In this document: piece after piece, positions 35,939-48,639 of the stretch
Layout of the letters: the number at the start of each line of letters is the position of its first letter
Position numbering within the stretch: the first letter of the stretch is position 1
Assembly: GCA_964036045.1 (NCBI GenBank)
Contig: OZ038381.1
Location: 154,832,352 to 154,896,351, forward strand
Direction of reading: 5' to 3'
Source of the DNA: Eutreptiella sp. 'Long Island Sound 2002'
Taxonomy: Eukaryota > Euglenozoa > Euglenophyceae > Eutreptiales > Eutreptiaceae
Length of the DNA stretch: 64,000 bases
Notes under the pieces: model-generated
The model's database searches: none
What the model was told of the DNA's origin: nothing
Seen by the model: the letters and a program-made list of their open reading frames with translations, nothing else
Position numbers and translations under genes: made by a program

Positions 35939-37363
35939 CTAGGCCTTTGCCGTCCAGCCCACGACAGGCAACATCCAGACTTTCAACAGAAAGATGCGCC
36001 GTGGCAATTGCACAGGCAAGGATGACACGATGTGAACTCTTCTGAGGCATTCGTGAAGAGCTAATGCAAAAACTTGGTCCAACATAAGGCCCCACTCCGT
36101 ATGGGGTCCGCCAAGGGGCAACATGATGTTTCCTAGTCTACTGCCTAAGTACCGCACCCATTGCCGTACCATAATTCCTTCGTTTTGGAAGGCCTCGACC
36201 CAAGGCGCCAAGTCCATATTGCGGACATTTGCCGCTGTTTTCTTAATGCTTAGTTGTAGTCCGGAAAATTCTCCTAACCCATACAATACTTGCTTCGCTA
36301 TATGTAGTATTCCTAGCTTGTAAGCAAACGGGGAAGAAATGTTCAGGTCATCACTATACATCATTATCTCCACACCTGGTAGTTTTGTAGTCGGGGGGTA
36401 GATAACCACCGACGACACTAACGCAAACATGGCGGGTGACAGGGGGTCGCCCTGTCGTGTCCCTGCTACATACCCTGATACATGTTGTACCCCTGCCACA
36501 AACGCACCTGCCACACAATACAAGTATGGGGACTTCATTGTCCATAGCAGACACTTTATCAATGGGGCCGGAATACATAATGAAATCAACACTGCCTTTG
36601 TTAGCTCATGACTCATTGTGTGATATGCATTGGAAAAATTGATGTTCAACCCCGCCCCCGCTTCCATATGATCCCACAGTGCTCGGGAGCTGAAAATGTG
36701 GTCCAAAATGCATCTTTGCTTCAAAAATCCTTTTGGTTGTCGTAGGACATTCTCTAGTTGGATCAATATGACGTTTGTGTTCCATTTTTGTAACACCGAC
36801 TATAGGGCAAAGGGTCACAACAACCTGGGGCAGCCCCAGCGCTTTTGGGATCATAGTGACCACAGTTGTAAACCACGACTCAGGAAGGTGGTCCCCACCC
36901 AAACCCTCACACAACAAGGAGTACATTTTGGGAGCGAAGACCGGAGACAACGCTTTCGGGACTGAGGCTGGTAGGCCGTCAAGGCCCGCCCCCCCCCCCC
37001 CCCCCCCCCCGAGTAAAGCCGCTTTGAGGCCTCCTCAACTATTGGCAGTGACAGTGGGCAAAACAAGGCCTTACCATACTTCCGTAGTACCTTATGTGCA
37101 CCTATAGCGCGCAGATACTCTATACATTCAGGAACCGTTTTACTTGGAGGCTGGGATATGCCATCCCAGTGTTGGGCAAGATGCCGGGGAATCGCAGTCG
37201 GCTGTGTGAACACAGGCCCGTTGGGCAATTTTAAGCACTGGAGTCGCTTGTGTGTCTGCGGCTCGCGGATCAACGTATAAAGGTATACGCTCGTGCCGGA
37301 CCGCCAGGAGCATACCCTTTTTGCCTCAAAAATTGCAACACCATCTCGGACACATGCACCCAT
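35939..37363 (-). pseudogene. LINE reverse transcriptase, inactive
   Basis: The 36796-35939 frame has GTRQGDPLSPAMFALVSSVV (motif B), IMMYSDDLNISSPFA (motif C, YSDD) and LSIKKTAANV. Motif A reads NINFSNAYHTMSHE, where the usual (L/M)DFSKAFD is expected, so the first catalytic Asp is replaced by Asn. Upstream frames 36950-36606 (FAPKMYSLLCEGLGGDHLPE, PTTTKRIFEAKMHFGP) and 37363-36851 (TQPTAIPRHLAQHWDGI) supply the fingers region. A 22-base poly-C run at 36989-37010 interrupts it. Confidence 0.8.
36989..37010 (+). repeat. C22 homopolymer inside the LINE
   Basis: One of the longest of many poly-C/poly-G tracts in the window. It falls within the decayed LINE ORF2. Confidence 0.97.
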
Positions 37364-38226
37364 GAGAACGTTGTAACAAAATGCAACAACCGTTGCTCAT
37401 CCGTCGCTTCTGGACGCTTTTCAGAGGAATATTCCAACGCCACCTTTTTCACCGGCGTTAATGCCGCTTCCCACCACCCCACCCCCTCCCCTCGCATGTT
37501 ACCCAGGGCGGCAGTAAGTTCGTGGACAGTGTCCTCATCAGCCAAAAACGATGTCAGGCAGTAAAACCTTCTGGCTACCCCCTCCATGGACACACTCGGT
37601 GGTTTCAAGGACGCCACAACTGCTTTGTGATCCGATTGGGCCACAAATGTGGTACACCACTTGCTTACCGACTCAATTAAATTCGTTGGCACATGAATTC
37701 TATCAATTGGGCGCAACGTAGCAGGTTCCAGCAGCTTACCTTCAGGCGGATACCCAAACGTGAAACCTTTAGAAACAGCCATCTCATGCTCAGTGGAAGT
37801 ACCGTCAAAAGCTGAGGAATCATTAACTTCTGACCACACGCCCCGTAGCCCCTACTAGCTGAGGACCTGTGTTTCCATGTCTCGTGCCGTTAGAGCTCTG
37901 GGATGTTCAAATTCCAGAGGCCTGTACGCATCCCTCCCGTTTATGACCAGGCTGTTATGGTCTGCAAACATGATGACAGCTGGGCCACCTAGCACTCCTT
38001 TCAGGCGATTCCACTGATCAAAGCGGAGTTTGTGTTTACGGTGGAAGTGTGGAACCACCACCTTTAGGACGAAGTCGCCCTTCTGCAACTTTACCACCAT
38101 CACACGACAATTAAGCACTTCTAAGTGAAGCAATGTCCATTCCGATGTTTTCCACGCCAGCGCCACCCCCCCCCCCCTGCCAGCTGGATTCCGCGTACTA
38201 GAAACTGAACACCCAAACTTGCGCAA
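37270..38226 (-). pseudogene. LINE apurinic-type endonuclease region and linker
   Basis: The 38226-37855 frame reads RNPAGRGGGVALAWK (the GGVAxxW strand of exonuclease-endonuclease-phosphatase domains), RFDQWNRLKGVL and VIMFADHNSLV in place of GDFN. The 37839-37270 frame (SDHKAVVASLKPP, then EQRLLHFVTTFSWVHVSEMV) contains the terminal SDH motif of the endonuclease. Frame breaks show decay. Confidence 0.7.
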
Positions 38227-38350
38227 TTCCCAAGAACACGTTTATTCTTGCGCCGGGGTCGTGATATGTGGTTCCTGGATGCCAATCACTTCCCGCGAGG
38301 CGGCGCGAGCGCAGTTTGCTAATTGATACAACCAAGACTTTTTTCCAGGC

Positions 38351-38382
38351 TCCTTTACTTTACTTTACTTTACTTTACTTTC
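38351..38382 (+). repeat. (TTTAC)5 microsatellite
   Basis: CTTTACTTTACTTTACTTTAC-type run between the endonuclease and the ORF1-like part of the LINE. Confidence 0.95.
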
Positions 38383-38583
38383 CACATCAAACCATTCACG
38401 TTACATTTCATGACCCTTAATGGGGCATGCAGGAAACCCTCACCTGGCATCCGAACTAGTAGTCGACACTTCAGATCGATTGCGTTTTAATTTGGACCGT
38501 GAAGTTCAAACTTCCTGATCCAGAGCCATGGCATCATCCATTTCCTTGGCCGTCATCAAAGGTGCACCAACCCGTGGTCTCGA

Positions 38584-40003
38584 CTAAATGGCCCGGGAAA
38601 CTTGGGCTTTCTTTGCCATATAATCAGCCTCTGCCATTAACGAGACAATTTTGGTACCCCGCACACCATGAAACACCATTCCCGCTAGCTGGCCAATGGA
38701 TTCACCAGAGACACGCCATGTGGCAGTTCGAATCTCGCCCACACTAAAACGAACACGATCAATCACCACTTCTATATTATTAGTACAAGACGCAAAAATA
38801 GCACCCAAGTCAGATATGTCCCACCATGGGGGGTACGTAAAAAGTGGACAGCTTATCACCATTGCAATGTTCTGGGATGGGCGTGCCCTTTTCTGCGGAG
38901 GACGAAAATTCGCCAATGCATACATCTTTGAACGACAGGCCCATGTTGATGGCCAACTTCCGACACACAGTTTTGAGCAGATCCCAGTGTGCCTCTGTCA
39001 CCCCAAGCACCACTTTGGCCGGGCCCAAGAACTGAATGTGTATGAGAGATTTATCACCGAAGAGATCCCAAGTACCCCAAAATGCCGCCAGCAGGCTGGA
39101 ATACATGAAGGGAGACCAAGCAGAGCGGAACGACTTTTTGATGAACACTTCAAGCACACAATGCATCCTTTTGATGCCGTCTCCCCTATACCAGTGGACG
39201 GGCTGGACGGCAAAGAATGGAATGGATCCGTCCCAATCCGCGAGAAGCTCAACCATCTTTGGCTTCATCCGTGTGAAAAATAGCTGGGAGTGCTTTGAGT
39301 CTATTCCAGGCATCAGGTAGTGGTCATACGGATCTAATTGCAACGAAGCCATAACTCCATTGATGCCGTCCCTATGCCCTGCACCATGTATTGGTCTAGT
39401 TTCACTATTGGTGCCCGGAAGACACGTTTCTCTGGTGAACCCCCAGGTTGCATCAATCTAAGCATTTTAAACGCTGGAGAACACCCTTTCATGGATCTCA
39501 TCTCACGGGTGGATATTGCCACCCACACATCATGCATAGATTGATCAACCAAATCAGTGACTTTACGGTCCGCCAGATGAATACGGACAAAATGCATGGG
39601 AACATTACCTGATAACCTTATCCCACGCTCCAAAAAAAAAACCTGTCTCTTCCTCGGATTGAAGCAGGACAAAAACCACATTTCCCAGATTGGAAACTGT
39701 GTCCGGAACGCGACGCATGTTTTCTTGGACTTTGTCACAATCCTCCATAAGAGCCACAAACACTAGCAATGGACTAGAGCCTCAAAAGACTTCTGTCAAC
39801 TGCTGGCGCCCCTTGCACTATGCAACACCGTCAAAAGACAACGAACTCACGTCTGCAAACCCTTTTTGGAGGAACCTCACGTCCTCCAGCACGATGTCGA
39901 AGCCGTAAAGCATGCCCAAGCATACTATCTGGTAGCTCTTAGAAGCGAGAAGGCGTTCCTTTCCCTTTGGAGCGAGCTTCTTGAAGTGGTTGCTGACACT
40001 CAT
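38584..40003 (-). pseudogene. Probable ORF1 of the LINE, broken
   Basis: Frames 40003-39818, 39759-39334, 39352-38810 and 38925-38584 follow one another on the minus strand just 5' of the endonuclease. They include KKTCVAFRTQFPIWEMWFLS, VPMHFVRIHLADRKVTDLVD, MVELLADWDGSIPFFAVQPV and VVLGVTEAHWDLLKTVCRKL. No domain is named with confidence; the position suggests ORF1. If so, the whole LINE covers about 34.9-40.0 kb. Confidence 0.45.
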
Positions 40004-41738
40004 TTGTTCAGTGGGGCAGTTGTCACTGAGGATGTAGGCAGCAGTGTTGCTGCTACCCTGTGATGACTATTTCAGCGGCCGGTTGTCATACAACTGCCTG
40101 CCAGGAGCTTTGGATGGCAAAACAAAAGACAGCGAAAACAAATAGACACTCAGAAAGTGCTGCTCAGCCTGTTCCGGGCTGCACTGGTTGCGTCGAGGGT
40201 GCTTGAGACCACACAGCCCCCGTCGGTGCCGCCCCATGCTGCGGGGCTGTCGTCCCCGCCACTCCTGTTTGTGTGTTTATTGGCTTGTCGGGATCAGCCA
40301 TGGTGTTGGCAACGTGGCAATGTGGCCTGCAGTGCCGAACTCACAAAAAATTGAACTACAATACAGAGAGATTTCATCGTGCCTCGCATCCCTGCAATCC
40401 CCGCCACCCTCCATGCGGAACTATCGTTCCTTCCGAACCAAAGTTTTGCATTATACAGGGTACAGTGGAGTGCCTTGGATGCAAGAAAACTGAAGTGCAC
40501 ATCAATAATACCACCTTGGCCAGCCAGCAAACGCACCGGAGAGGCTCAATATCCAACCTTATGCATAAATTAGCAAAACGGAAAGTGACGGTTCCCGCGC
40601 CACTCCAAATGCTATGCAAGAGGGGGGGACGTGTTGTGGTTCATGCAAGAACAAGGGACATAGTGCCTAAGGTGAGAAAGGAAATGACAGGCTGGGAATG
40701 GGAGAAATAGTTGGAGAAGGGGGGGAGGAGGGCCGGCATTCTACTGGGTTGTGGTGGACCCGAACCAACACACGTGCAACAATACACATGAAGCATTGCA
40801 CTGTGCATGTGGACTCAGGATTGAACCAAAATTGTGAATGAGGCGCAGCACGTGTCATAATTTTTGTGCATTGTGGGTTGGGAAATTTGGTGTTCTGTAG
40901 TGTTTTCTCTGCATGTCCTCGCCTCATCTGGTGCCAACTTCAAGTGTACAAATCTTGCCCACAATGTTTGCCCTCTGCATGTGAAATCGGGACCCATGCA
41001 GTGGATGAACCGAAATCAGGGATAAAAGAGATGTATGTATATCATATCCCAAGTTGATGCCCGTAAGCCAAGGCTTCGGCATGTCCTTCATCCACATGCA
41101 CGCTGCAAAGCCTCATGTGTACTGTTTCATATATCTAGGGTCAGGTTCACTATCCTCCTTTATGAAATCTCTGTGCTATCTCCACGAGCTCTTGTCCCCA
41201 GTTTTTTGTGTGCCACGTGTGCTGTGCCATTACGGACGGTGGCTTTGCCATGATTCTCTGCTTGGGGCCGAACTTTGGACTTTGACCTTGGACTGAACTT
41301 TGTGAATACAAAAGTAGCGCACCGGGCATGCACCGGGCAACCTCCCCCCCCCCCCCCCAAAAAATAGTGTGTGTTGAGAGAGCATGGGAGAGGGAGGCAT
41401 ATAACAAGGTTCCCCTTTTTCCTTCATACCTCTAGAAATCACTTATTTGCCATGCAAATCCTCCTGTACCCTCCCTTTGAGACACTGTCAAGAAACCACA
41501 CATTTTCTTGCACTCCGGGATGTGCTTCCCAATTGACATCAAAGTGTCATTCCCCCTCTCATTCCCCTCTCCAAGGTACCCCACCCTCACCTCAAGAACT
41601 CGACAAGCCTTTCAACATTGAGGGCTAGATGTTCCCCTGTCCATGTAATAGCTGGCAAAATATCAAACATGCCACTCGATTGTCAGACTAGTCTTGGCCG
41701 TCTGATAAATTCCGTTAGCGGTGGCTTAATGGTCCTTA
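40004..41738. other. No recognisable gene
   Basis: Only short frames. A poly-C tract lies at about 41344-41358. Confidence 0.4.
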
Positions 41739-42440
41739 GGGGGAATCTTTGCACTGCGCGCGCACTGCACGCTACTTTTAGACTATGTTCCCCCCGAAGA
41801 GCGCCCAAGCAAACCCCTTGGAAACGCCCTTAGAATTAGGTGACCGAAACTGCCCTAGCTCAAGAAAGTTGCAAACTACCTTCCCTTCACATAACACACA
41901 TCATGCACAACTGGAAAAGCCATGAACAGGCATTGGTCGCCACCCTCAAGAACACACAACTGTCTTTCTGTTCCATTGTCAACTAAGTACACATGGACTC
42001 CATCTTGCATTGGCGATTTACCACCCGTAGTGCATCTTGGTAGTACTCCAAGTGGATGAGCCCATCTCCCGCCATCCCAACCACCGTGGCGAAAACTCGC
42101 ACGCCATTGGAGCGGGTGTAGAACACCCGATCGCCAAGACTCAAATCCATGCAGAAAGTGTTTCTAAGAAAGGAGGAGGGGGGTATGAAGTCCTGTAGCA
42201 TATCTGCAAGAACGATAGATCAATGTGTGCACACGAGCATTGCGCCTTGCCATGCCTTGGCACAACCATGCTACGCCTTGCCATGCCTTGACCCAAACGT
42301 GCTACGCCTTGCAAAACCTCCGCTAGGGGGTCACCATGATGCCCCTAGAGGCCCCTAGTATCTCAAAGTATGGGTCTCTAGTACGGCCAGACGCCCAAAT
42401 AGCTGCAGTGCGCGCGCACTGCGCGCGCACTGCGCTTAAG
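41739..42440 (-). mobile_element. ~0.7-kb repeat element, copy A, with GC-palindrome ends
   Basis: Its ends match copy B (48640-49310). The left ends share GGGAATC.TTGCACTGCGCGC, CTAGCTCAAGAA, and TGCAAACTACCTTCCCTTCA. The right ends share TCTAGTAC.GCCA.ACGCCCAAA. Both ends of copy A carry GCGC-rich palindromes such as GCAGTGCGCGCGCACTGC. Inside, a 72-residue minus-strand frame (42201-41983) reads LGDRVFYTRSNGVRVFATVV then GLIHLEYYQDALRVV, which looks like a small Tudor/SH3-like beta-barrel. The element type is unknown. Confidence 0.55.
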
Positions 42441-42572
42441 GCTCCCCCTTAGGCCATTCTTCCAAATCTTTGTGGCTTTCTTAATGAAATGAAACGAAAT
42501 GAAATGAAATGAAGTTTGAATTTCAGCACAACCAATCCACAAACTATGTGATGAGTTGTTTGCTTTGCACAA

Positions 42573-43500
42573 TTGCCCCTGCCCCCCTCCCCCCAATATC
42601 CGATCTTTGTGTTGCCCCACCCTACCACCTTCCATAAGTTGCTCCCCCCAAGCCCCCCCTCTCAGAGGAGGTGTGTCCTTGGTCTGTCACCTAGGCATGT
42701 GGAACAGTTCGAGTTGACATTGTCAAAGGGCCACTTCCGCATTTCATGTGCCCATCGTCTTGTGTCCTCTGTGGAGGCTCAGGCTACCCATTGGGCTGTC
42801 CACACCTTCATTGCTGCTACTCAAGTGGGGGCTACCAAGTGGTCAATTTCCACTAGCATTGGTGGCACCACCTAGAGGATCATGTAGGACCTTTAGCTCT
42901 GGTAAGGCGGCTTTCATCGTTCGAGGAGAAGAGAAATGAATGCTTGCTCCAAGCGTGGTAGATGAGAGACAATAGAATTTGTGCCCCCTTTATGTTTTCT
43001 TCGCATCTCGTAGTGCTTCCCCTGTGGTGCTTGTGGCATCCCTGCTTGGCTAATTATCCCAAAATACAGCCGGAATTGTGCCGCGTAGGGCCCCCACGGA
43101 TTCTTTAACCTTCCGATGCTATTGAGGATAACTGGTTCACAATCTTCTCCTCAACGTTGAAGGCCCCTCAAGTTGGGGTGATGGATTCCCACACTGTGTG
43201 CCGTGACCCGTGCACCAAGTTGGGGATTAACGAGGAGGAGTGCATCCTATGACTCCATTGGATGGTCCATGCTGTGATGCACATCCAACAGTTCATCAAC
43301 CATATGGTTCATGAAGCCATCTCCCAAAGGAGATGTTTGGGATGAAATTGTGTGCCGTTGACAGCGACTCGTCCACATCTGACTCCAACTCTAACTCCAA
43401 CTCCAACTCCAACTCCAACTCCAACTCAAGGTCGAGCTTGACCTCATGCTTTGTGGACCCTTTGTCGTCGGAACCCGATTACTTACCCAATGATGAGTAG
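42573..43500 (+). pseudogene. Decayed ORF with Asn-Ser repeat and acidic C-terminus
   Basis: The frame 42573-42875 contains RHVEQFELTLSKGHFRISCA and ATHWAVHTFIAATQVGATKW. Then 43127-43335 reads DNWFTIFSSTLKAPQVGVMD and KLGINEEECIL, hits TGA, and continues LHWMVHAVMHIQQFINHMVH. After a frameshift, from about 43340, it reads MFGMKLCAVDSDSSTSDSNS, an (NS)n run, and VDPLSSEPDYLPNDE before TAG at 43498-43500. Protein-like segments are separated by a stop and a shift. The family is not recognised; it is probably a dead transposon or cellular gene copy. Confidence 0.45.
43384..43427 (+). repeat. (CTCCAA)7 hexanucleotide repeat
   Basis: Encodes the Ser-Asn run of the pseudogene described above. Confidence 0.95.
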
Positions 43501-44129
43501 TCTTGGTTACAAGCGAAAGGCAAAATGTATCGAAACGAACATCATCAAGAATGAGATCCTCTTGACCAAATTTCCAAACGCAAAATGACTCGAGACACCT
43601 ACATCAGTGGATTGGACACCCTATAATGTAGGGGATCAGGCAACAAAGGGTGATGGTGGAAGTTGCCTAATTCGAGGAGTATTGGGGAAGGAGTAGCATA
43701 CGGGCTCTGCTACTCCTTAACCACACTAAAAGGGTGGGATTCCCTACCATGCTTTGCACATGGAGCCTTTGAAGAGAGCGATGGTGTCAAAAGATTACCG
43801 TGCCCGGAACTTTTTTGTTGTGTTGTAAATTTCTTGGACAGCGTACACTAACCTTAATTACCCTTTCCCTGCGGCGCCCGCGGCACACATGAAGCATTCC
43901 CTCTCCCCTTGTGAATACCGTCCACTTTGCTTTGCCCCCCCAGTTAAGTTGTTTCAATCACTTACTCATCAAGACACAAGCAAACAAGCACTGGAGACAA
44001 ATGCATGTACATGAGGGGTGTGGGGGGAGGGGAGGGGGGGATGCATAAATCAGCCGCCATGTCCCACAAATTGATATACAGGGTATTTGGTAAAACTTAG
44101 TACCAGACGAGGTAAAACTAGTAAAATTC
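43501..44129. other. No recognisable gene
   Basis: Short frames only; a G-rich tract lies at 44017-44040. Confidence 0.4.
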
Positions 44130-44362
44130 TATTGCCTTCGGCAGTGCACATCAAAGAGAGGCTGACAGTCAGCCAATCAATCAGTTAGGCAGGCCAGCAA
44201 TCAGTCAGACAGAAACACACAGTTTGGGTTTTTGTCAGTGGCAGACTCAGCTCCAAGCAGGAAAGTTGGGGAGGAAAGTTGTCCTCAGAGCAAGCAGTAT
44301 CCGAATGGTAATGCAGCCGACCGCAGACTTTGTGGTCGGCGGTTCGAACCCCGGTCAGGCGA
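44130..44362 (+). repeat. tRNA-like repeat with ~160-bp body (second copy of the 11.1-kb repeat)
   Basis: 44138-44285 is the body (CTATTGCCTTCGGCAGTGC, AAAGAGAGGCTGACAGT, TTTTTGTCAGTGGCAGA). It is followed by CAGTATCCGAATGGTAATGC (A-box-like) and GTGGTCGGCGGTTCGAACCC, with B box GGTTCGAACCC at 44341-44351. A 9-bp hairpin (CCGACCGCA/TGTGGTCGG) lies between them. It is in opposite orientation to the 11.1-kb copy. It is probably a tRNA-derived retroposon. Confidence 0.65.
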
Positions 44363-47300
44363 AAATGGCGGCGGCGGCCCCACCCAGGCCAAACCATCAT
44401 GCACACCAACTAGTTGGCACTCGGCCAACATAACTAAGTTTTACCACGGACCCCGATACACGTCTCATTCCTGAAAACATTGCTTGACCGTGGTAGGTGA
44501 GAAGTTGGTGCAGACCTGTGATGCACTATTGCTTGTGAGTGTGGCTCCCTACTATCCCTCACCTGCCTCTGCCCCCACAAAAGTGGTGCTGGGAGAGACA
44601 GCCCTGCAAACCAATAAAATGGGAACCAATCTGCTGATTGCTAGGCAAACAAAAATAGCTTGCACTCGCATCTACACACTGAGCCAGTGGTCCAAGAAAT
44701 TAAAAAAAAAACTGCACTAAAGCTTTGCCATGATAGAACTCCAGTATCCGAGACTCAGTGGGCTGTGTTGGAAATCGTCACATTTAACCACAAGTTCTGT
44801 CATTCAAACATTGACCAGACTGGAGGTGGTATGGGGTTAGATGAGGTAAAAACTGGGCCCTTCTTGTTTGCATACATGCCACATGCCACACACAGCAAAA
44901 TCGCATGTGCGCACAGCCCACTGGCCTGGGGTGGTGAGGACACTACCCCCCCCCCTTTTTGTTGTGACGCCCCCCCCGCCTCCCCAGATTACACCACATC
45001 ACTGAAGCACTATGGCTGCAGCAGTGCATGCAAAACGCCAGTAGTGTCAAACTCATTGAAACATGACGTTGCCGTTGTGTGTGTGCCCTTTCCACACTTC
45101 TTTTTACCAGTCCAAACAACCTTGAACTCCTGGACATGTTCAGTGGGCAATTCAGGGACAGGCTGAGGATTGGAAGATGAGGCGGAAGCAGACTGTGCAG
45201 CCTGCTTTACTTGGCTGCTGTATGGTCCACAACCTTGTCCCCAGTACCCTGGTATTGAAAGTGCAGCAACTCAGGTGAGTGACCAATGAAAGTTGCTAAC
45301 AGTGGCGCACCCTTGCTGTGAGAGTGGTACCAAACATGAGCGCCTGTGGCATTTGTGTCTGAATGTGAAGAGGGAGTCAACGCCAACAGGGGGCACCAGC
45401 GGAGAAAGAACAAGAGAGAAGGAAAATCACAGTGACAGGAACTGCAAAGGGTGGGGGGGGGGGGGATTTCAAAGGGGAGGGGGGTACGGGAGGGCACAGA
45501 ACGCCAGTGGTGTAAGAAAGGTGCCCAGCACAAGACAGCCCATGCCACATAATTTTCAAACACAAAGCATTGTCAATGCATCTGATGCTGTCAAATAAAA
45601 TGATTGAGCAATCGAATGGCCGATCTGTGCAGGACGCACCCCTCTCAGCAGTGGATCAGGCAGTGTGTATGCAACACACCTATTTTCCAGTGAAGTGCTT
45701 TTCCAGGGATGGAACAAAATTACCACCAACACCACATGAAGCGACTTGAACGCCAGAACACATCTGCACAACAGCGAATGCGACACTTGTAACAACGCCA
45801 CGCGCTACAGCACCACACAGCCACCGCAGACCACACAGACCGGGGCAGCAATTGTGCGTGTCTGCATGTGAAAAGATCACTGAACAAACGCGTGCCGTAC
45901 AGTGACTCAACTTCGAAAATAAAAGTAAAAACTCAGACTCCACAGAACCCGTTGGTCCTGTGTTTTTACCCATGTGGACAATGAGCACAGCCCGAAGCCT
46001 TGCTCTCTCTGTATTGAATGACGGTCTTGAGTGGCAGTGTAGGTTGACAAGATAGAAGCGGGTCACAGGTAAAACACGAAATGGGACATGCGTGTTGGGG
46101 AGGAAGGATCCTATGTTAATTTCATTGTACACTAAATACTTGTTGCTGGGATACTCTTTGGTGAACTTCAGCCTACCCCAAGCTTGTGTCTAGTATGGCC
46201 TGGTGCCCTATGGGAACACATGGGGTGCGACCTCCACCTCCCAGCACCACCATCACACCACCTGGCACCACACCATTTTCCCGCAACACAACATTGGTTG
46301 CTACTTGCTGGTTGTGGGTGCTTGTCGTTTTTTGCGTCCTCATGGGTGGAGAAAGACTTCAGGTCCAAATCCTCCCTACCTGTTTTAGCCTGGTGTCAGG
46401 GAATATGGCAAACATAATACAACACATCAGATTTTCCATGTTTTGCATGGCATGAACATGGGACCCCTCCGAGGGCAAACACTTGCGAGAGATACAGCGA
46501 AGCCGCGACCCCAGGCAATGGTTGGCTTCTCAGCCTTGCAGTTCTTCGGACGCAAGGGAAACGGTTCGCCAATTTGCCGACACAAATGCGTACAAAGTGT
46601 AGAAAGAAAAGCGATTCACAAATTTGGTGATGTTGCTTTGCATTATGGAAGAATAAGAGTGACAGCAAGGCCGACCCCCTGCAACTCTACCAAAAGTAAT
46701 GGAGGTGGGGGTCATAGAAGTGAGGTAGCAGACAAAGAAGCACAGCCCGGAAGCAAAACCACATAGCCATTGAACCGTCCCACCCGTGCCAGGGAAAAAA
46801 TGAAGGGACCAATTGCCAACACGTTTATAGACGCTGGATGTCGAAGACCCATCCCCATGTCTTTGAAATTTGGTATCCCAAAATTGTGTTTTTGTGACGT
46901 GCCCATCGTTGGTGGTCTCTGTGGAAGGTGTTTTCTGCGTTCTGACGGCAGCTCCAGTATTGTATTGTCACGAGTGTGCGCACGACAATGAGGAACTGGA
47001 ATCAGGCTGGTATCCCGCCCCTCACTTCATAACGAAGAACAATTACGATAGATACAGGCCTCAGTGTGCTGAGCAACCTCACCCGGTGGAGAGGTGTGGA
47101 AATATTCAGCACCCTGCATTGATGGCACATTGCTGGCCAGTCCGGACACAAAATGTGGGTGCTCAAACGGGCAAACGTGTCCCAACGGCGTGCTTGAATT
47201 ACACTTCGTGCTGGCCCTGACCGGGGAGACATGCCCGTGCAGCAAGATGAGTTCTCAGATGTACAGTGCTTTATTGCAATTTCAATTGTGGCATGTATTC

Positions 47301-48639
47301 CATATGATCCCTTTTTGCAAGGCAAATGGTCGGTCAGAGCTCATGTTCATGCTTTTATGGCATTGTGCACGGCCGCCCCCTTGTGAATTGTGAGAGTTGC
47401 TGATGCTGGTGGATTTGGACATTTCTTGGGTGGCGCGGAGGATGCGGCAAGGGGTGCAAGGGAGCTGTACCCCGCGCCCAGGGAGGGGGGCATGCAGACC
47501 GGTGCTCATGCATGTTCCTGGATTTGTGCCCCCCTGGCCTCGGGGTGCTGGGTCCAACTTGCCCAAGCAAAGATGCATGGCGTCCTGGGCAACTCTTGGG
47601 TGGCCCTAGAGGTATGGTGGGTCTCTTGTTTGGTTGACGACGCTCACTGTCTTGCGTGAGGGCTCACCCCCCCCCCTCACATGCAAGAAAACCGGTAAAG
47701 TTCCATAAATTGCAGAAACGGCACCTACTGTTGTTCTGACAATAGGCTGTTCTCGCAAGGGGGAGGGGTGTGTGCACAGGGGTACACAGTGGCCACACAG
47801 AGGTACAGGGATACACACGGCCAACAGACATACAGAGGGACGCACAAACACACACAGAGGTACACAGGGATACCCTGAATACAGAGAGGCCCCCTCCACC
47901 CTTGTGGAACACAACGATGCCTCCAGAGGGAGCATCCTTACTTTTGCTGAGCGCTTCACCTAAGTCATTGGTACTGATATGCTTTTGCGCAGCAGACGTG
48001 AGGGTATGGGAGGCTTGTTTTTACAGTATGCAGCACGAACGACCGGCGCATAAACACGCTCATCGTTGTTTGGCTTGAACAAGGATGAATTTTCGCGCAT
48101 TAATCTGGGCATGCTGAGCACTATCCGAGGAACGGACTTGCGGGGGCTGGACAGCGTAAGATGGGACCTGTTGGGAGCGATTGTTGTTCGGACGTGAGGG
48201 CGAGGGGATTGGGCGGGCCCAGGGGTCCGTTCCCCTCCCCCGTGGCGTGGCACAGGAAGTGGTTGACAAGAAGGGGTCGGGGTCAAATGCGATGAAACTT
48301 CGCCGTTAGAAAGCGGGTGGGGGTTGATGGACAGTAGCGCTGCAAATCGGCAATGAGGACGGTCACTGCACCGCGCCCTATTCCACAGGAGTAGACAAAG
48401 CGGTATGGGGCAGCATCCGGGACTTGAAAGTGGAATGCAACGTGACAGCCATACACGTGCTCAGGGGCGAGGGGGTTAGTGAGGGCACTGCAATTTTGTA
48501 AGAATTTTGTAGGAAGGGCCCCGTGTGCAGGACTCCACCGTGTGCAAGGAAAGGGATGCTAGGGAAAGTGTTCCAATCAGCACAAATGGTCAACAGCAGG
48601 CGTATTCAAGCCACTGTGCAGTTTGAAGCTGCTCATCAA
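44363..48639. other. No recognisable gene
   Basis: Short frames without family resemblance on either strand. Features seen are poly-C (44947-44956, 47667-47677), poly-G (45451-45464), and a degenerate ACACAGAGGTACA-type short repeat at about 47770-47880. Confidence 0.4.

Noticed and set aside
41739-42440. Helitron
   Set aside because: A GC hairpin lies near one end, but the TC start and a hairpin-CTRR end are not present in both copies.
44289-44362. Functional tRNA gene
   Set aside because: The B box is good, but the T stem does not pair and the acceptor stem is missing; a related copy with a shared body exists at 11.1 kb, so it is a repeat.
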